Shown in pieces: positions 1 through 5,488 of a DNA stretch of 6,748 bases; positions within the stretch are counted from its first letter, which is position 1, and each line of letters begins with the position of its first letter. The translations under genes were made by a program, and so were the position numbers. The stretch spans positions 1 through 6,748 of the forward strand of contig JAUVQP010000090.1 in NCBI GenBank assembly GCA_030598075.1, given 5' to 3'. Under the pieces are notes generated by a model. The model ran no database searches. It was not told where the DNA came from and worked only from the letters and a program-made list of their open reading frames with translations. The DNA comes from Miltoncostaeaceae bacterium. GTDB taxonomy: Bacteria; Actinomycetota; Thermoleophilia; Miltoncostaeales; Miltoncostaeaceae.

Positions 1-168
1 CTAGTGCCGTGTCAGGGAACCATGGCGTGTTCTGGCCGCGAAAACCCCGCGGGGCAAGGACGCAGCGTCATCGCCATGGTTGAGCCCATGGCGATGACCG
101 AGGACACCGCATCCGCGATGGTTTGCAGCGAGGAAGAACGGGGCAATGGTTTCCTGACACGGCACTAG
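1..168. mobile_element. MITE-like palindromic element with CTAG ends
   Basis: The outer 26 bases at each end (1-26 and 143-168) are inverted copies of each other with 24 matches. The shared core, read inward from either side, is CTAGTGCCGTGTCAGG. A second perfect 13-base inverted repeat, 67-79 against 86-98, sits almost exactly at the centre with a 6-base loop. The stretches between are degenerate but roughly complementary, so the whole 168 bases form one long imperfect hairpin. There is no transposase-like reading frame inside, so it would depend on an enzyme elsewhere. The form CTA-element-TAG is what insertion into CTAG with TA duplication would leave, the known preference of IS630-type transposases. 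That family assignment is inference. The window starts at the first base of the element, so the left flank is not visible. Confidence 0.72.
67..98. repeat. central perfect inverted repeat of the element
   Basis: GTCATCGCCATGG at 67-79 is exactly complementary to 86-98, separated by TTGAGC. The dyad centre lies within about 2 bases of the centre of the outer repeats, as expected for a single folded-back element. In RNA it would form a stable stem-loop and could block or end transcription coming from the adjacent minus-strand gene. Confidence 0.8.
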
Positions 169-410
169 GAGGGATCGTGGTGCGAGGCCCCGTCGGCGGA
201 GACCGTGTCGCAATGGAGCTGCAACTCGCTCCAGCCCTCTGGCCCGATGGCGGCCATCGCGTGCGCCTCGATGCGATCGACGAAGCGCGGGTGGCAACCG
301 AGCCTCTCGGCGGTCTGCTGGCGGCTGCGCCGGCCGGCTCCGTCGGCACCCACGCGGAGCGCGACGAGCCGGAGGGCGAGCGGTGAGAGATTGTTGAGTG
401 ACTGAACCAT
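165..410 (-). CDS. small sigma-70 region 4-like helix-turn-helix protein
   Basis: Predicted 81-residue protein. Residues about 8-56 follow the pattern of sigma-70 region 4: an LSPLALRLVALRVGADG stretch in place of the usual LxxREixVLxLRyGldG, then a helix-turn-helix (about 30-54) with SRQQTAERLGCHPRFVDRIE in place of TLEEIGxxLGVSRERVRQIE. It would be a DNA-binding protein, but it has no region 2, so it cannot be a complete sigma factor. The ATG at 410 is chosen because a TACACT box lies 7 bases upstream, as at other starts here, and because the homology begins just after it; a longer frame reaches 476. The stop codon TAG is part of the CTAG at the edge of the palindromic element. It is divergent from the epimerase gene. 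Role unknown; the last 25 residues match nothing I recognise. Confidence 0.6.
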   Translation of the reverse strand: MVQSLNNLSPLALRLVALRVGADGAGRRSRQQTAERLGCHPRFVDRIEAHAMAAIGPEGWSELQLHCDTVSADGASHHDPS

Positions 411-417
411 ACGAACA

Positions 418-423
418 AGTGTA
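418..423 (-). promoter_or_regulatory. -10 box TACACT of the HTH gene
   Basis: Read on the minus strand, TACACT is followed by 7 bases and then the ATG at 410. This spacing places transcription initiation at or next to the start codon, implying a leaderless mRNA. I see no good -35 hexamer upstream. Confidence 0.45.
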
Positions 424-512
424 CGGTGTCGGCCGGACGACGTGCTGTATCCATGCGGAGACGGTGCGTTGCGCATGCATAACCGGGGCTGGTCCGTCGC
501 CGGCGTTGGGGG

Positions 513-518
513 TACGGT
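513..518 (+). promoter_or_regulatory. -10 box TACGGT of the epimerase gene
   Basis: TACGGT lies exactly 7 bases before the GTG at 526. It matches TANNNT with the same spacing as boxes before the HTH and nitrilase genes. It supports both a leaderless transcript and the choice of the 526 start. No convincing -35 element is visible. Confidence 0.45.
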
Positions 519-525
519 CCGGCGG

Positions 526-1461
526 GTGAGCGCGTCGCGGGTGCAGCGGGCCAGCGTCGAGGGCTGGACGGGCTACGAGGTCTCGTCGGGCAACGGGGAT
601 CTCCGCGTCACGGTGATTCCCGAGTTGGCCATGCTCGGGGTCTCGCTCCGGCACCGCGGCGAGGAGATGCTCGGCCGGCGCGGCGGCGTCGGCGCATACG
701 CCGATCGGGGGTCCACCATGGGGATACCGCTCCTCTACCCATGGGCGAATCGCCTCTCCGATCTGGCCGCGGCCGGGCTCATGGTGGATCGTGAGTCCTC
801 GCTGGTGCGGATCGACGTGGGGACCGGTCTGCCCATTCACGGGCTGTCGCTTCGCCGCGCTCCGTGGAGCGTTCGCGTCGAGAGCACGGGGCGTGCCGCG
901 ACCGTGGCCGGCACCCTGTCGTTCGACTCCAGCAGCGCCTTGGGGCGGGCCTTTCCGTATCCCCACACGCTCGAGGTCGGCTATCGGATGGGAGATGCCG
1001 CGCTCGACATCACGACGACCGTGGTTCCCACCGGCGCGGCGGCGCTGCCCATCTCGTTCGGCTTCCATCCCTACTTCGCGCCCCCCGGGGCTCCGCGGAG
1101 CCGATGGGAGCTTCGGGCGTCGGTCACCTCGCGCCTCGAGCTCGACGATCGCGTCCTTCCGACGGGGCGCGTCACCGAGGCCACCGGCGTCGACGGACCG
1201 CTGGGGGACCGGGTGCTCGACGACGCCTTCACCGTTCGTGCGCCGGCGGAGTTCGTGCTGTCCGCGGGGGATCGCGAGATTCTCGTCCGCTTCGGCCCGG
1301 GCTATCCGATCACCCAGCTCTACGCCCCGATGGGGGAGGACCTGATCGCGATCGAGCCGATGACCGCCCCCGCGGACGCCCTCGTCACACGGGGCTCCGG
1401 GCTGCGCGAGGTTCGACCGGGCGAGCGCTTCTCGGCGGGCTTCTCGATCGCCGTCCGGTGA
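526..1461 (+). CDS. aldose 1-epimerase family protein (GalM-like mutarotase)
   Basis: Cytoplasmic enzyme of the galactose mutarotase superfamily, which interconverts alpha and beta anomers of aldoses or acts on related hexose derivatives. From the GTG at 526 it is 311 residues, normal for the family. Visible signatures are the substrate-binding GIPLLYPWANRL stretch (66-77, with N75 and R76), PIHG with H105, FGFHPYF with the catalytic H181, LDDAF with D233, and IEPMTAPADAL with the catalytic base E277. All expected active-site residues are present. The frame is open back to GTG 442 and ATG 475, but those add a poorly conserved leader; the 526 start is favoured by the TACGGT box 7 bases upstream. 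No sugar kinase or transporter lies nearby, so the substrate cannot be read from context. Confidence 0.9.
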   Translation: MSASRVQRASVEGWTGYEVSSGNGDLRVTVIPELAMLGVSLRHRGEEMLGRRGGVGAYADRGSTMGIPLLYPWANRLSDLAAAGLMVDRESSLVRIDVGTGLPIHGLSLRRAPWSVRVESTGRAATVAGTLSFDSSSALGRAFPYPHTLEVGYRMGDAALDITTTVVPTGAAALPISFGFHPYFAPPGAPRSRWELRASVTSRLELDDRVLPTGRVTEATGVDGPLGDRVLDDAFTVRAPAEFVLSAGDREILVRFGPGYPITQLYAPMGEDLIAIEPMTAPADALVTRGSGLREVRPGERFSAGFSIAVR

Positions 1462-1502
1462 CACCTCCGCCCCGGCTCCGAAGTTCGCCTCCCGCTTGTC
1501 GA

Positions 1503-1508
1503 TACTCT
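1503..1508 (+). promoter_or_regulatory. possible -10 box TACTCT for the small ORF and transpeptidase
   Basis: TACTCT lies 34 bases before the GTG at 1542, leaving a short leader that contains the purine-rich GGGGGGA at 1531-1537. It fits an actinobacterial -10 element, but there is no clear -35, so this is only a candidate. Confidence 0.25.
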
Positions 1509-1541
1509 CGCTGGGGCAATCGCGGTCGATGGGGGGACGAG

Positions 1542-1724
1542 GTGGGGGCAACGGCGACGGAGACGGCAACTCGCGGTCCGTCGAGCCCGTGGTCCGTCGA
1601 CCGGCGCGTCGGGGAGTGGGCTCAGCAGAACGCGGGCCGGCTTCCGACCGCGGCCGTGGTCGCGGAGAAGGCGGTCATCATGGGAATACGGCGGACGGGA
1701 CGGGCGTCGTGGCGTCAGCCCTAA
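1542..1724 (+). CDS. small hypothetical protein upstream of the transpeptidase
   Basis: Predicted 60-residue basic protein starting at GTG 1542, with a Shine-Dalgarno-like GGGGGGA at 1531-1537, five bases further upstream. About 84% of its third codon positions are G or C by my reading. The transpeptidase frame over the same bases is low-complexity Gly/Arg-rich and much poorer in GC3, so coding signal favours this frame up to about 1700. The middle (about 18-49) looks like a normal protein: a Trp-containing helix, then PTAAVVAEKAVIMGI, which could be an amphipathic or hydrophobic helix. It overlaps the transpeptidase start at 1709 by 16 bases in another frame, consistent with translational coupling. 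I do not recognise the family; it could still be a spurious ORF. Confidence 0.4.
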   Translation: MGATATETATRGPSSPWSVDRRVGEWAQQNAGRLPTAAVVAEKAVIMGIRRTGRASWRQP

Positions 1725-2458
1725 GCCGGGGCCGATGGGCCCTCGCCGCGGTCTCGGCGCTCGCCGCCGTGACCGTCCTCGTCGTCCTGTCCGCCCGGGC
1801 CGAGGCCCGGGCCGTCCCCGCGCCGAAGCCCCCGACTCTCACGGAGTCCTGGAATGGCCGCGTCCTCGAGCGGACCGTCGCCCGCCGGGCGCCGAGGCGG
1901 TCGGCTCCTCGCGTCGCGGTCCTCGCTCCGACGGCCCCGTTCGCGGGCGGGGGGACCACCCTGCTGATCACGCGGCTTGCCACCGTCGACGGGGAGCGGT
2001 GGGCGGAGGTGCTCCTGCCGGTCCGTCCCAACGGACGACGCGGCTGGGTGCCCCTCGATCTTCTCCGCGTCAGCCGCAACCCGTACCGGATCACGATCGA
2101 TCTCAGCGCGCGGCGGCTCACGCTGTATCGCGGCGGGCGTCGCGTCCATCGCGCCATGGTCGCGGTCGGCAAGCCGGGGACCCCCACGCCGGTCGGCAAC
2201 AGGTTCGCCGTCGCGGAGGCGATTCGCACCAACACACCGGGCGCTTTCCTCGGCCCGATCGTCTTCGCGCTGACCGGGTACTCGCGGACGCTCAACGAGT
2301 TCGCCGGCGGAAACGGACGCGTCGCCGTCCACGGAACCAGCGTGCCGAGCCTCATCGGGAGCGCTGCGAGCCACGGCTGCGTTCGAATGCACAACCGCGA
2401 CGTCCTCCGTCTCGCGCGCGTCGTGCGCGCCGGGACGCCGGTGTCGATTCGGAGATAG
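1709..2458 (+). CDS. membrane-anchored L,D-transpeptidase (SH3-like + YkuD)
   Basis: Cell-envelope enzyme predicted to cross-link peptidoglycan stem peptides (3-3 links) or attach proteins to them through a catalytic cysteine. From the GTG at 1709 it is 249 residues. It has a short basic N-terminus, a hydrophobic segment at about 10-28 serving as uncleaved anchor or signal peptide, a linker, an SH3-like region (about 57-122, ending in GRRGWVPLDLL), and a YkuD domain (about 126-249) beginning NPYRITIDLSARRLTLYRGG. Conserved H208 is followed by the SHGCVRM active site at 221-227, with nucleophile C224. The frame is open back to 1496, but that extension is Gly/Arg-rich with no coding character, and starting at 1709 puts the membrane segment near the N-terminus. 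The upstream ribosome site is weak, fitting coupling to the small ORF. Confidence 0.88.
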   Translation: MASALSRGRWALAAVSALAAVTVLVVLSARAEARAVPAPKPPTLTESWNGRVLERTVARRAPRRSAPRVAVLAPTAPFAGGGTTLLITRLATVDGERWAEVLLPVRPNGRRGWVPLDLLRVSRNPYRITIDLSARRLTLYRGGRRVHRAMVAVGKPGTPTPVGNRFAVAEAIRTNTPGAFLGPIVFALTGYSRTLNEFAGGNGRVAVHGTSVPSLIGSAASHGCVRMHNRDVLRLARVVRAGTPVSIRR

Positions 2459-2511
2459 CCTTGGTCGGCGCGTCCCCGGGGCGGTCCCGGGCGCTGGAGC
2501 GGGGGTGATCG

Positions 2512-2829
2512 TTGCCGCAGCGGGGCGAGCCCGTATGGGAGGACGGCATCGGGCGGCGGGACGGCGGCGCGCGGCTGGTCTGGGAGGAGGCCTCCGCCCA
2601 CACGCCGGACCCACAGTGGCTGCGCTACGGCGACGGCGATTGCGAGGTCATCGTTCAGGCGGTCGTCGCGGGCCCGGTGTTCCGGAATCGTCCGCACGTC
2701 GACGTCTACTGGCATGAGGGTCTGCGGCCGTCGTACATGCGCTTGACGCCCGACGAGGCCCGGCGCATCGGCTCCATGCTCGTGCGGGCCGCGGAGGCCG
2801 CCGGGGAGGCGGGGGAGGCCGGATCGTGA
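2512..2829 (+). CDS. 105-residue protein of unknown function
   Basis: Small acidic soluble protein with no signal peptide or membrane segment. The start is taken as TTG 2512 because GCGGGGGTGA ends three bases before it and no ATG or GTG lies between it and the conserved-looking part. The body (about 33-95) appears to be a beta-rich region, WLRYGDGDCEVIVQAVVAGP followed by HVDVYWHEG, then a C-terminal helix LTPDEARRIGSMLVRAAEAA. The phrase LTPDEARR followed by an Ala-rich helix is common in small uncharacterised actinobacterial proteins, but I cannot name a family. The tail is a GEAGEAG run. Its stop overlaps the start of the GyrI-like gene by four bases (GTGA), so the two are very probably translated together. 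Confidence 0.7.
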   Translation: MPQRGEPVWEDGIGRRDGGARLVWEEASAHTPDPQWLRYGDGDCEVIVQAVVAGPVFRNRPHVDVYWHEGLRPSYMRLTPDEARRIGSMLVRAAEAAGEAGEAGS

Positions 2830-3329
2830 GCGCCCGCTCGGAGCGTCGCTTCGAGACCGTCGAGCTTCCCGAGAGGCACGCGGCGGCGATTCGTGAGCGG
2901 GTCCCGGTGGGGGAGTCGCAGGACTTTCTGGCCGATGCCCTCCCGGAGTTGTGGGCCGAAGTGCGGGATCAGAAGCGGCGGCCGCTCACACCGCCCTACG
3001 TGCGCTACCACGGCGTCGAGGAGGGGGAGCTGGACCTGGAGGCCGGGATCATGCTCTCCGATCCCCCCGACGAGCGCGGCCGGATAGAGAGGGCGCTGCT
3101 TCCCGCCGGCGAGGTCGCGCTCGTGTGGCACGAGGGGGGCTACGAGTCCCTCGGCGAGACCCGGAAGGCGCTCAGCCAGTGGGTCGAGGACCAGGGTCTC
3201 GTTCCGGCCGGTCCCCACTGGGAGATCTACTGGACGAACGCCGGCTCCACCGACGACGCGTCGCGGTGGCGCACGCAGCTCGTCTGGCCGGTCAGGCGTC
3301 CTGAGGTGGGGGACCCGGACGGAGGCTAG
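2826..3329 (+). CDS. GyrI-like (AraC effector-binding) small-molecule-binding protein
   Basis: A 167-residue protein that is essentially one stand-alone GyrI/SHS2 ligand-binding domain with no DNA-binding domain. Typical features in order: a short N-terminal strand with VELPERHAAAIRERVP, PPYVRYHG at 57-63, DLEAGIMLSDP at 70-80, LLPAGEVALVWHEGGYESLGE at 91-111, the helix KALSQWVEDQG at 114-124, and HWEIYWTN at 131-138. E133 lies where the family has its ligand-pocket glutamate. Members bind lipophilic or cationic small molecules; some hydrolyse cyclopropanoid compounds and others feed regulators, so the exact role is open. It starts at GTG 2826 within GTGA, overlapping the stop of the preceding unknown gene; the two probably act together. 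It ends facing the exonuclease gene. Confidence 0.82.
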   Translation: MSARSERRFETVELPERHAAAIRERVPVGESQDFLADALPELWAEVRDQKRRPLTPPYVRYHGVEEGELDLEAGIMLSDPPDERGRIERALLPAGEVALVWHEGGYESLGETRKALSQWVEDQGLVPAGPHWEIYWTNAGSTDDASRWRTQLVWPVRRPEVGDPDGG

Positions 3330-3416
3330 AAGGGGCGGTCCGCCGGGCGGTTTCCGACTCTTCCGGACGCGCGCCGCCCGCGCGGCGATGCATGGCGAAC
3401 GCCTTCCGCCAGGGCA
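3330..3416. terminator. convergent intergenic region with GC hairpins
   Basis: This 87-base gap separates the stops of two convergent genes. It holds a perfect 6-base stem, CGCGCG at 3368-3373 against 3379-3384 with a CCGCC loop, and two mutually exclusive short GC hairpins across 3334-3350 followed by GTTTCC. A bidirectional terminator is likely from position, but there is no long T tract, so the call is tentative. Confidence 0.35.
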
Positions 3417-4301
3417 CTAGCGTCCCGCTCGGGAGGCGGCAAGGCGCGTGACCCGCATCGCGAGCGCGGGCGAGTCGGTCTCGGTCGCCAGGGCGTCCGG
3501 GTCGGGCACGGAGGACGGCCAGCGGATGGCCGCGACGCCGCCCCGCAGCACCGGCACGTCCGTTCGAAGGGTGGCCAGGGTTCGAAAGAGCCCGGCCAGA
3601 CCCCGGTTCGCCTCCAACTCGGCGGACAGGCGGGCCGCTCCTCGAACGCGCACCGTCCACGCGTCGGGAGACGCCGGGATGCTCTCGATGTGGCGGTATG
3701 CCGACAGCACCGCCGCCGCGGACTTCGCGCCCCAGCCCGCCAGCCCCGGGAAGCCGTCGGCGGTGTCGCCGACCAGCGCGAGATAGTCCGGAATCGAGGC
3801 CGGGACCACGCCGAATCGGTCGAAGACGCCCGCCTCGTCGCGCACGGTCTCGGCCCGGCGGTCCAACTGCACGATCCGCACTCCCTCGACGCACTGGGCG
3901 AGGTCCTTGTCCGGGCTGCAGATCAGCACCTGCGAGACGGCCGGGTCGCGAGAGGCAGTCAGAGCGCCGGAGGCGAGCGCGTCGTCGGCCTCGACCTCGG
4001 TCATCGCCCAGACCGCCACTCCGGCAGCCGTGAGGGCCCGCTCGAGCGGCTCGAACTGCTCGCGAAGGGACGGTTCGATCCTGGTCCCGGTCTTGTACTC
4101 CGGCCAGAGATCGTTGCGGAACGACTCGATGACGTGGTCGGTCGCGACGGCGACGTGTGTCGCTCCGCCCTCGACGAGGCCGACGATGGAGCCGACGGCG
4201 CTCCGCACCGCGCCCAGCTCACGGTCTCCCGAGCGGTGCGGCGGAGCGCCGTAGAAGTGGCGAAAGAGCTCGTACGTACCGTCGATGAGGTGAACCAGCA
4301 C
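3417..4301 (-). CDS. stand-alone 5'-3' exonuclease / flap endonuclease
   Basis: A 294-residue protein of the PolI 5'-nuclease family without a polymerase domain. Such enzymes remove 5' flaps or RNA primers in replication and repair. All expected acidic metal ligands are visible: D7 in HLIDGTYELFR, D55, the ESFRNDLWPEYK helical-arch segment (59-70), E104-A-D106-D107, SPDKDL with D131 and D133, and VGDTADGFPG with D179 and D182. A helix-hairpin-helix-type segment, GLAGWGAKSAAAVL (186-199), follows for duplex binding. The start is GTG 4301, with AGGAGG ten bases upstream on the minus strand. Resembles stand-alone exonucleases of mycobacteria and relatives (Rv2090/FenA type) rather than PolA. The stop TAG is part of a CTAG. 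Transcribed divergently from the nitrilase gene. Confidence 0.92.
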   Translation of the reverse strand: MLVHLIDGTYELFRHFYGAPPHRSGDRELGAVRSAVGSIVGLVEGGATHVAVATDHVIESFRNDLWPEYKTGTRIEPSLREQFEPLERALTAAGVAVWAMTEVEADDALASGALTASRDPAVSQVLICSPDKDLAQCVEGVRIVQLDRRAETVRDEAGVFDRFGVVPASIPDYLALVGDTADGFPGLAGWGAKSAAAVLSAYRHIESIPASPDAWTVRVRGAARLSAELEANRGLAGLFRTLATLRTDVPVLRGGVAAIRWPSSVPDPDALATETDSPALAMRVTRLAASRAGR

Positions 4302-4345
4302 GGTTTGTGCCCCTCCTGCGAGAGCGTGGATGCGAAGGATCGGTC

Positions 4346-4351
4346 ACGGTA
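4346..4351 (-). promoter_or_regulatory. possible -10 box TACCGT for the exonuclease gene
   Basis: Read on the minus strand, TACCGT lies 44 bases before the GTG start, leaving a short leader that includes the AGGAGG ribosome site. No -35 match is evident. Confidence 0.25.
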
Positions 4352-4556
4352 GCCTGCCCGGGGCGACACGCGCTCGCGCAGGCCCAGGCCTCGCCTCGAT
4401 CCCGGGAGGCCGGGTGGCGATCACCGGAGCCCGGTGGGGAAGCGGTAGGGCGGTCGTGACGCTCGAGCTGAACGCTCCGGATGGCGCGGGTCGCCGCGCC
4501 GTCGATCGGGGGCGCGCGCTCCTCCCGTGAGCGACGCCCGCGGGCCCCCTCGAGTC

Positions 4557-4587
4557 TTGCCGGGCGGTTGCCCCGAAGGCGTAGGCT
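4557..4587 (+). promoter_or_regulatory. promoter of the nitrilase-nitroreductase operon
   Basis: TTGCCG at 4557-4562 and TAGGCT at 4582-4587 are separated by 19 bases. The -10 box ends 7 bases before the ATG at 4595, so the transcript is probably leaderless. The spacer is somewhat long, so the -35 call is less certain than the -10 call. Confidence 0.45.
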
Positions 4588-4594
4588 TGGACGG

Positions 4595-5473
4595 ATGCCG
4601 AGATCGGGAGTCGTCCGCGCCGCAGGCGCCCAGATCGACGTCGTGCCCATGGATCTCGCGGCCAACGTCGCGGTTCACGAGGAGATGATCGATCGGGCTC
4701 GCGCGGACGGCGCGCAGCTTCTCGTGTTCCCCGAGCTGTCTCTCACGGGCTACGCCGTCGGCGATCGAAGCTACGACATCGCGATGCCGTGGGATGATCC
4801 CCTCCTCGTGGGCCTCGCCCGCTACGCCCGGGACATGACCGTCGTCGTGGGGTTCGTCGAGGAGGGCTACGCGGCGCAGTTCTTCAACGCGGCGGCGGTG
4901 CTCCGCGGCGGGAAGGTCGTCTTCGTCCACCGCAAGCTGAACCTCGCGACGTACGGGGGGCTCGAGGAGGGCAAGTTCTTCGCGACCGGGCGCTACGTCG
5001 AGCCGTTCACGCTCTCGGCGGACTTCACGGCCGTCGCCCTGATCTGCGCCGACATGTGGAACCCGGCGCTCGTGCATCTCGCGGCGCTTCACGGAGCGAC
5101 GCTGCTGGTCGCGCCGACCAACTCCGCCGGCGGCACCGTGAGCGGCTCGTTCAACAACCCGGAGGCCTGGGATCTCGTGCTGAGCTTCTACAGCACCATC
5201 TACGGACTCCCCATCGTCATGGTCAACCGAACGGGGACCGAGGACGGTCTCGATTTCTGGGGCGGGTCGCGCATCGTCGGGACGAGGGGCGAGGTGCTGG
5301 CGGCGGCGGACGCCGTCGAGACGACCCTGCTCGTCGCCGACGTGAAGTACTCGGACGTCCGCCGGGCGCGCTTCGAGCTGCCGACCGTCCGCGACTCCAA
5401 CCTCGCGCTCGTCGAGCGCGAGGTTGGGCGCCTCACGCGCCTCCTCGGCGTTCCCGACATCGTCGATCGCTAG
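4595..5473 (+). CDS. nitrilase-superfamily carbon-nitrogen hydrolase (amidase)
   Basis: A 292-residue single-domain member of the nitrilase superfamily, predicted to hydrolyse a C-N bond of an amide. The catalytic triad is intact: E47 in LLVFPELSLTGY, K114 in VFVHRKLNL, and C151 in LICADMWNPALVH. The stretch after the lysine, LATYGGLEEGKFF, recalls the glutaminase domain of glutamine-dependent NAD synthetase, but no synthetase domain follows and the protein ends where simple amidases end. The substrate is therefore unknown. ATG 4595 is preferred over the upstream ATG 4481 because the extension is Arg/Pro-rich non-coding sequence and a -10 box sits 7 bases before 4595. The stop TAG is followed after 12-15 bases by the nitroreductase, in the same frame, so the two form an operon. 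Confidence 0.88.
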   Translation: MPRSGVVRAAGAQIDVVPMDLAANVAVHEEMIDRARADGAQLLVFPELSLTGYAVGDRSYDIAMPWDDPLLVGLARYARDMTVVVGFVEEGYAAQFFNAAAVLRGGKVVFVHRKLNLATYGGLEEGKFFATGRYVEPFTLSADFTAVALICADMWNPALVHLAALHGATLLVAPTNSAGGTVSGSFNNPEAWDLVLSFYSTIYGLPIVMVNRTGTEDGLDFWGGSRIVGTRGEVLAAADAVETTLLVADVKYSDVRRARFELPTVRDSNLALVEREVGRLTRLLGVPDIVDR

Positions 5474-5488
5474 CGAGGCTCCGCTCTG

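Larger units (their letters stand above)
4302..4594. other. divergent intergenic region, no gene seen
   Basis: These 293 bases separate the exonuclease and nitrilase starts. Apart from the exonuclease leader, its candidate -10 box and the nitrilase promoter at the right end, I see only short GC-rich inverted repeats, such as ACCGG-AGC-CCGGT near 4423-4435. Frames open here are low-complexity Arg/Ala/Gly and look non-coding. No tRNA cloverleaf or riboswitch pattern is apparent. Confidence 0.5.

Noticed and set aside
123..405. Plus-strand short frames antisense to the HTH gene
   Set aside because: They run into the palindromic element, show no motif, and oppose a frame with a clear sigma region 4-like pattern.
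1..1569. Minus-strand open frame of 522 residues across the element, the HTH gene and the epimerase gene
   Set aside because: It is Arg/Pro/Gly-rich low-complexity sequence lying antisense to a well-supported epimerase; long stop-free antisense frames are expected at this GC content.
1496..1708. N-terminal extension of the transpeptidase
   Set aside because: The extension is Gly/Arg/Asp-rich with weak third-position GC bias, and would bury the signal-anchor 80 residues in. Another frame carries the coding signal over the same bases.
3326..3420. A complete second copy of the element between the two CTAG sites
   Set aside because: The left side, inward from 3326, reads CTAGAAGGGG and does not match the right end, so no paired terminal repeats exist; both CTAGs are explained by TAG stop codons after a C.
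4330..4530. Possible 66-residue gene in the divergent intergenic region
   Set aside because: It has no ribosome site, low-complexity Ala/Gly/Arg composition, and overlaps the exonuclease leader; no recognisable motif.
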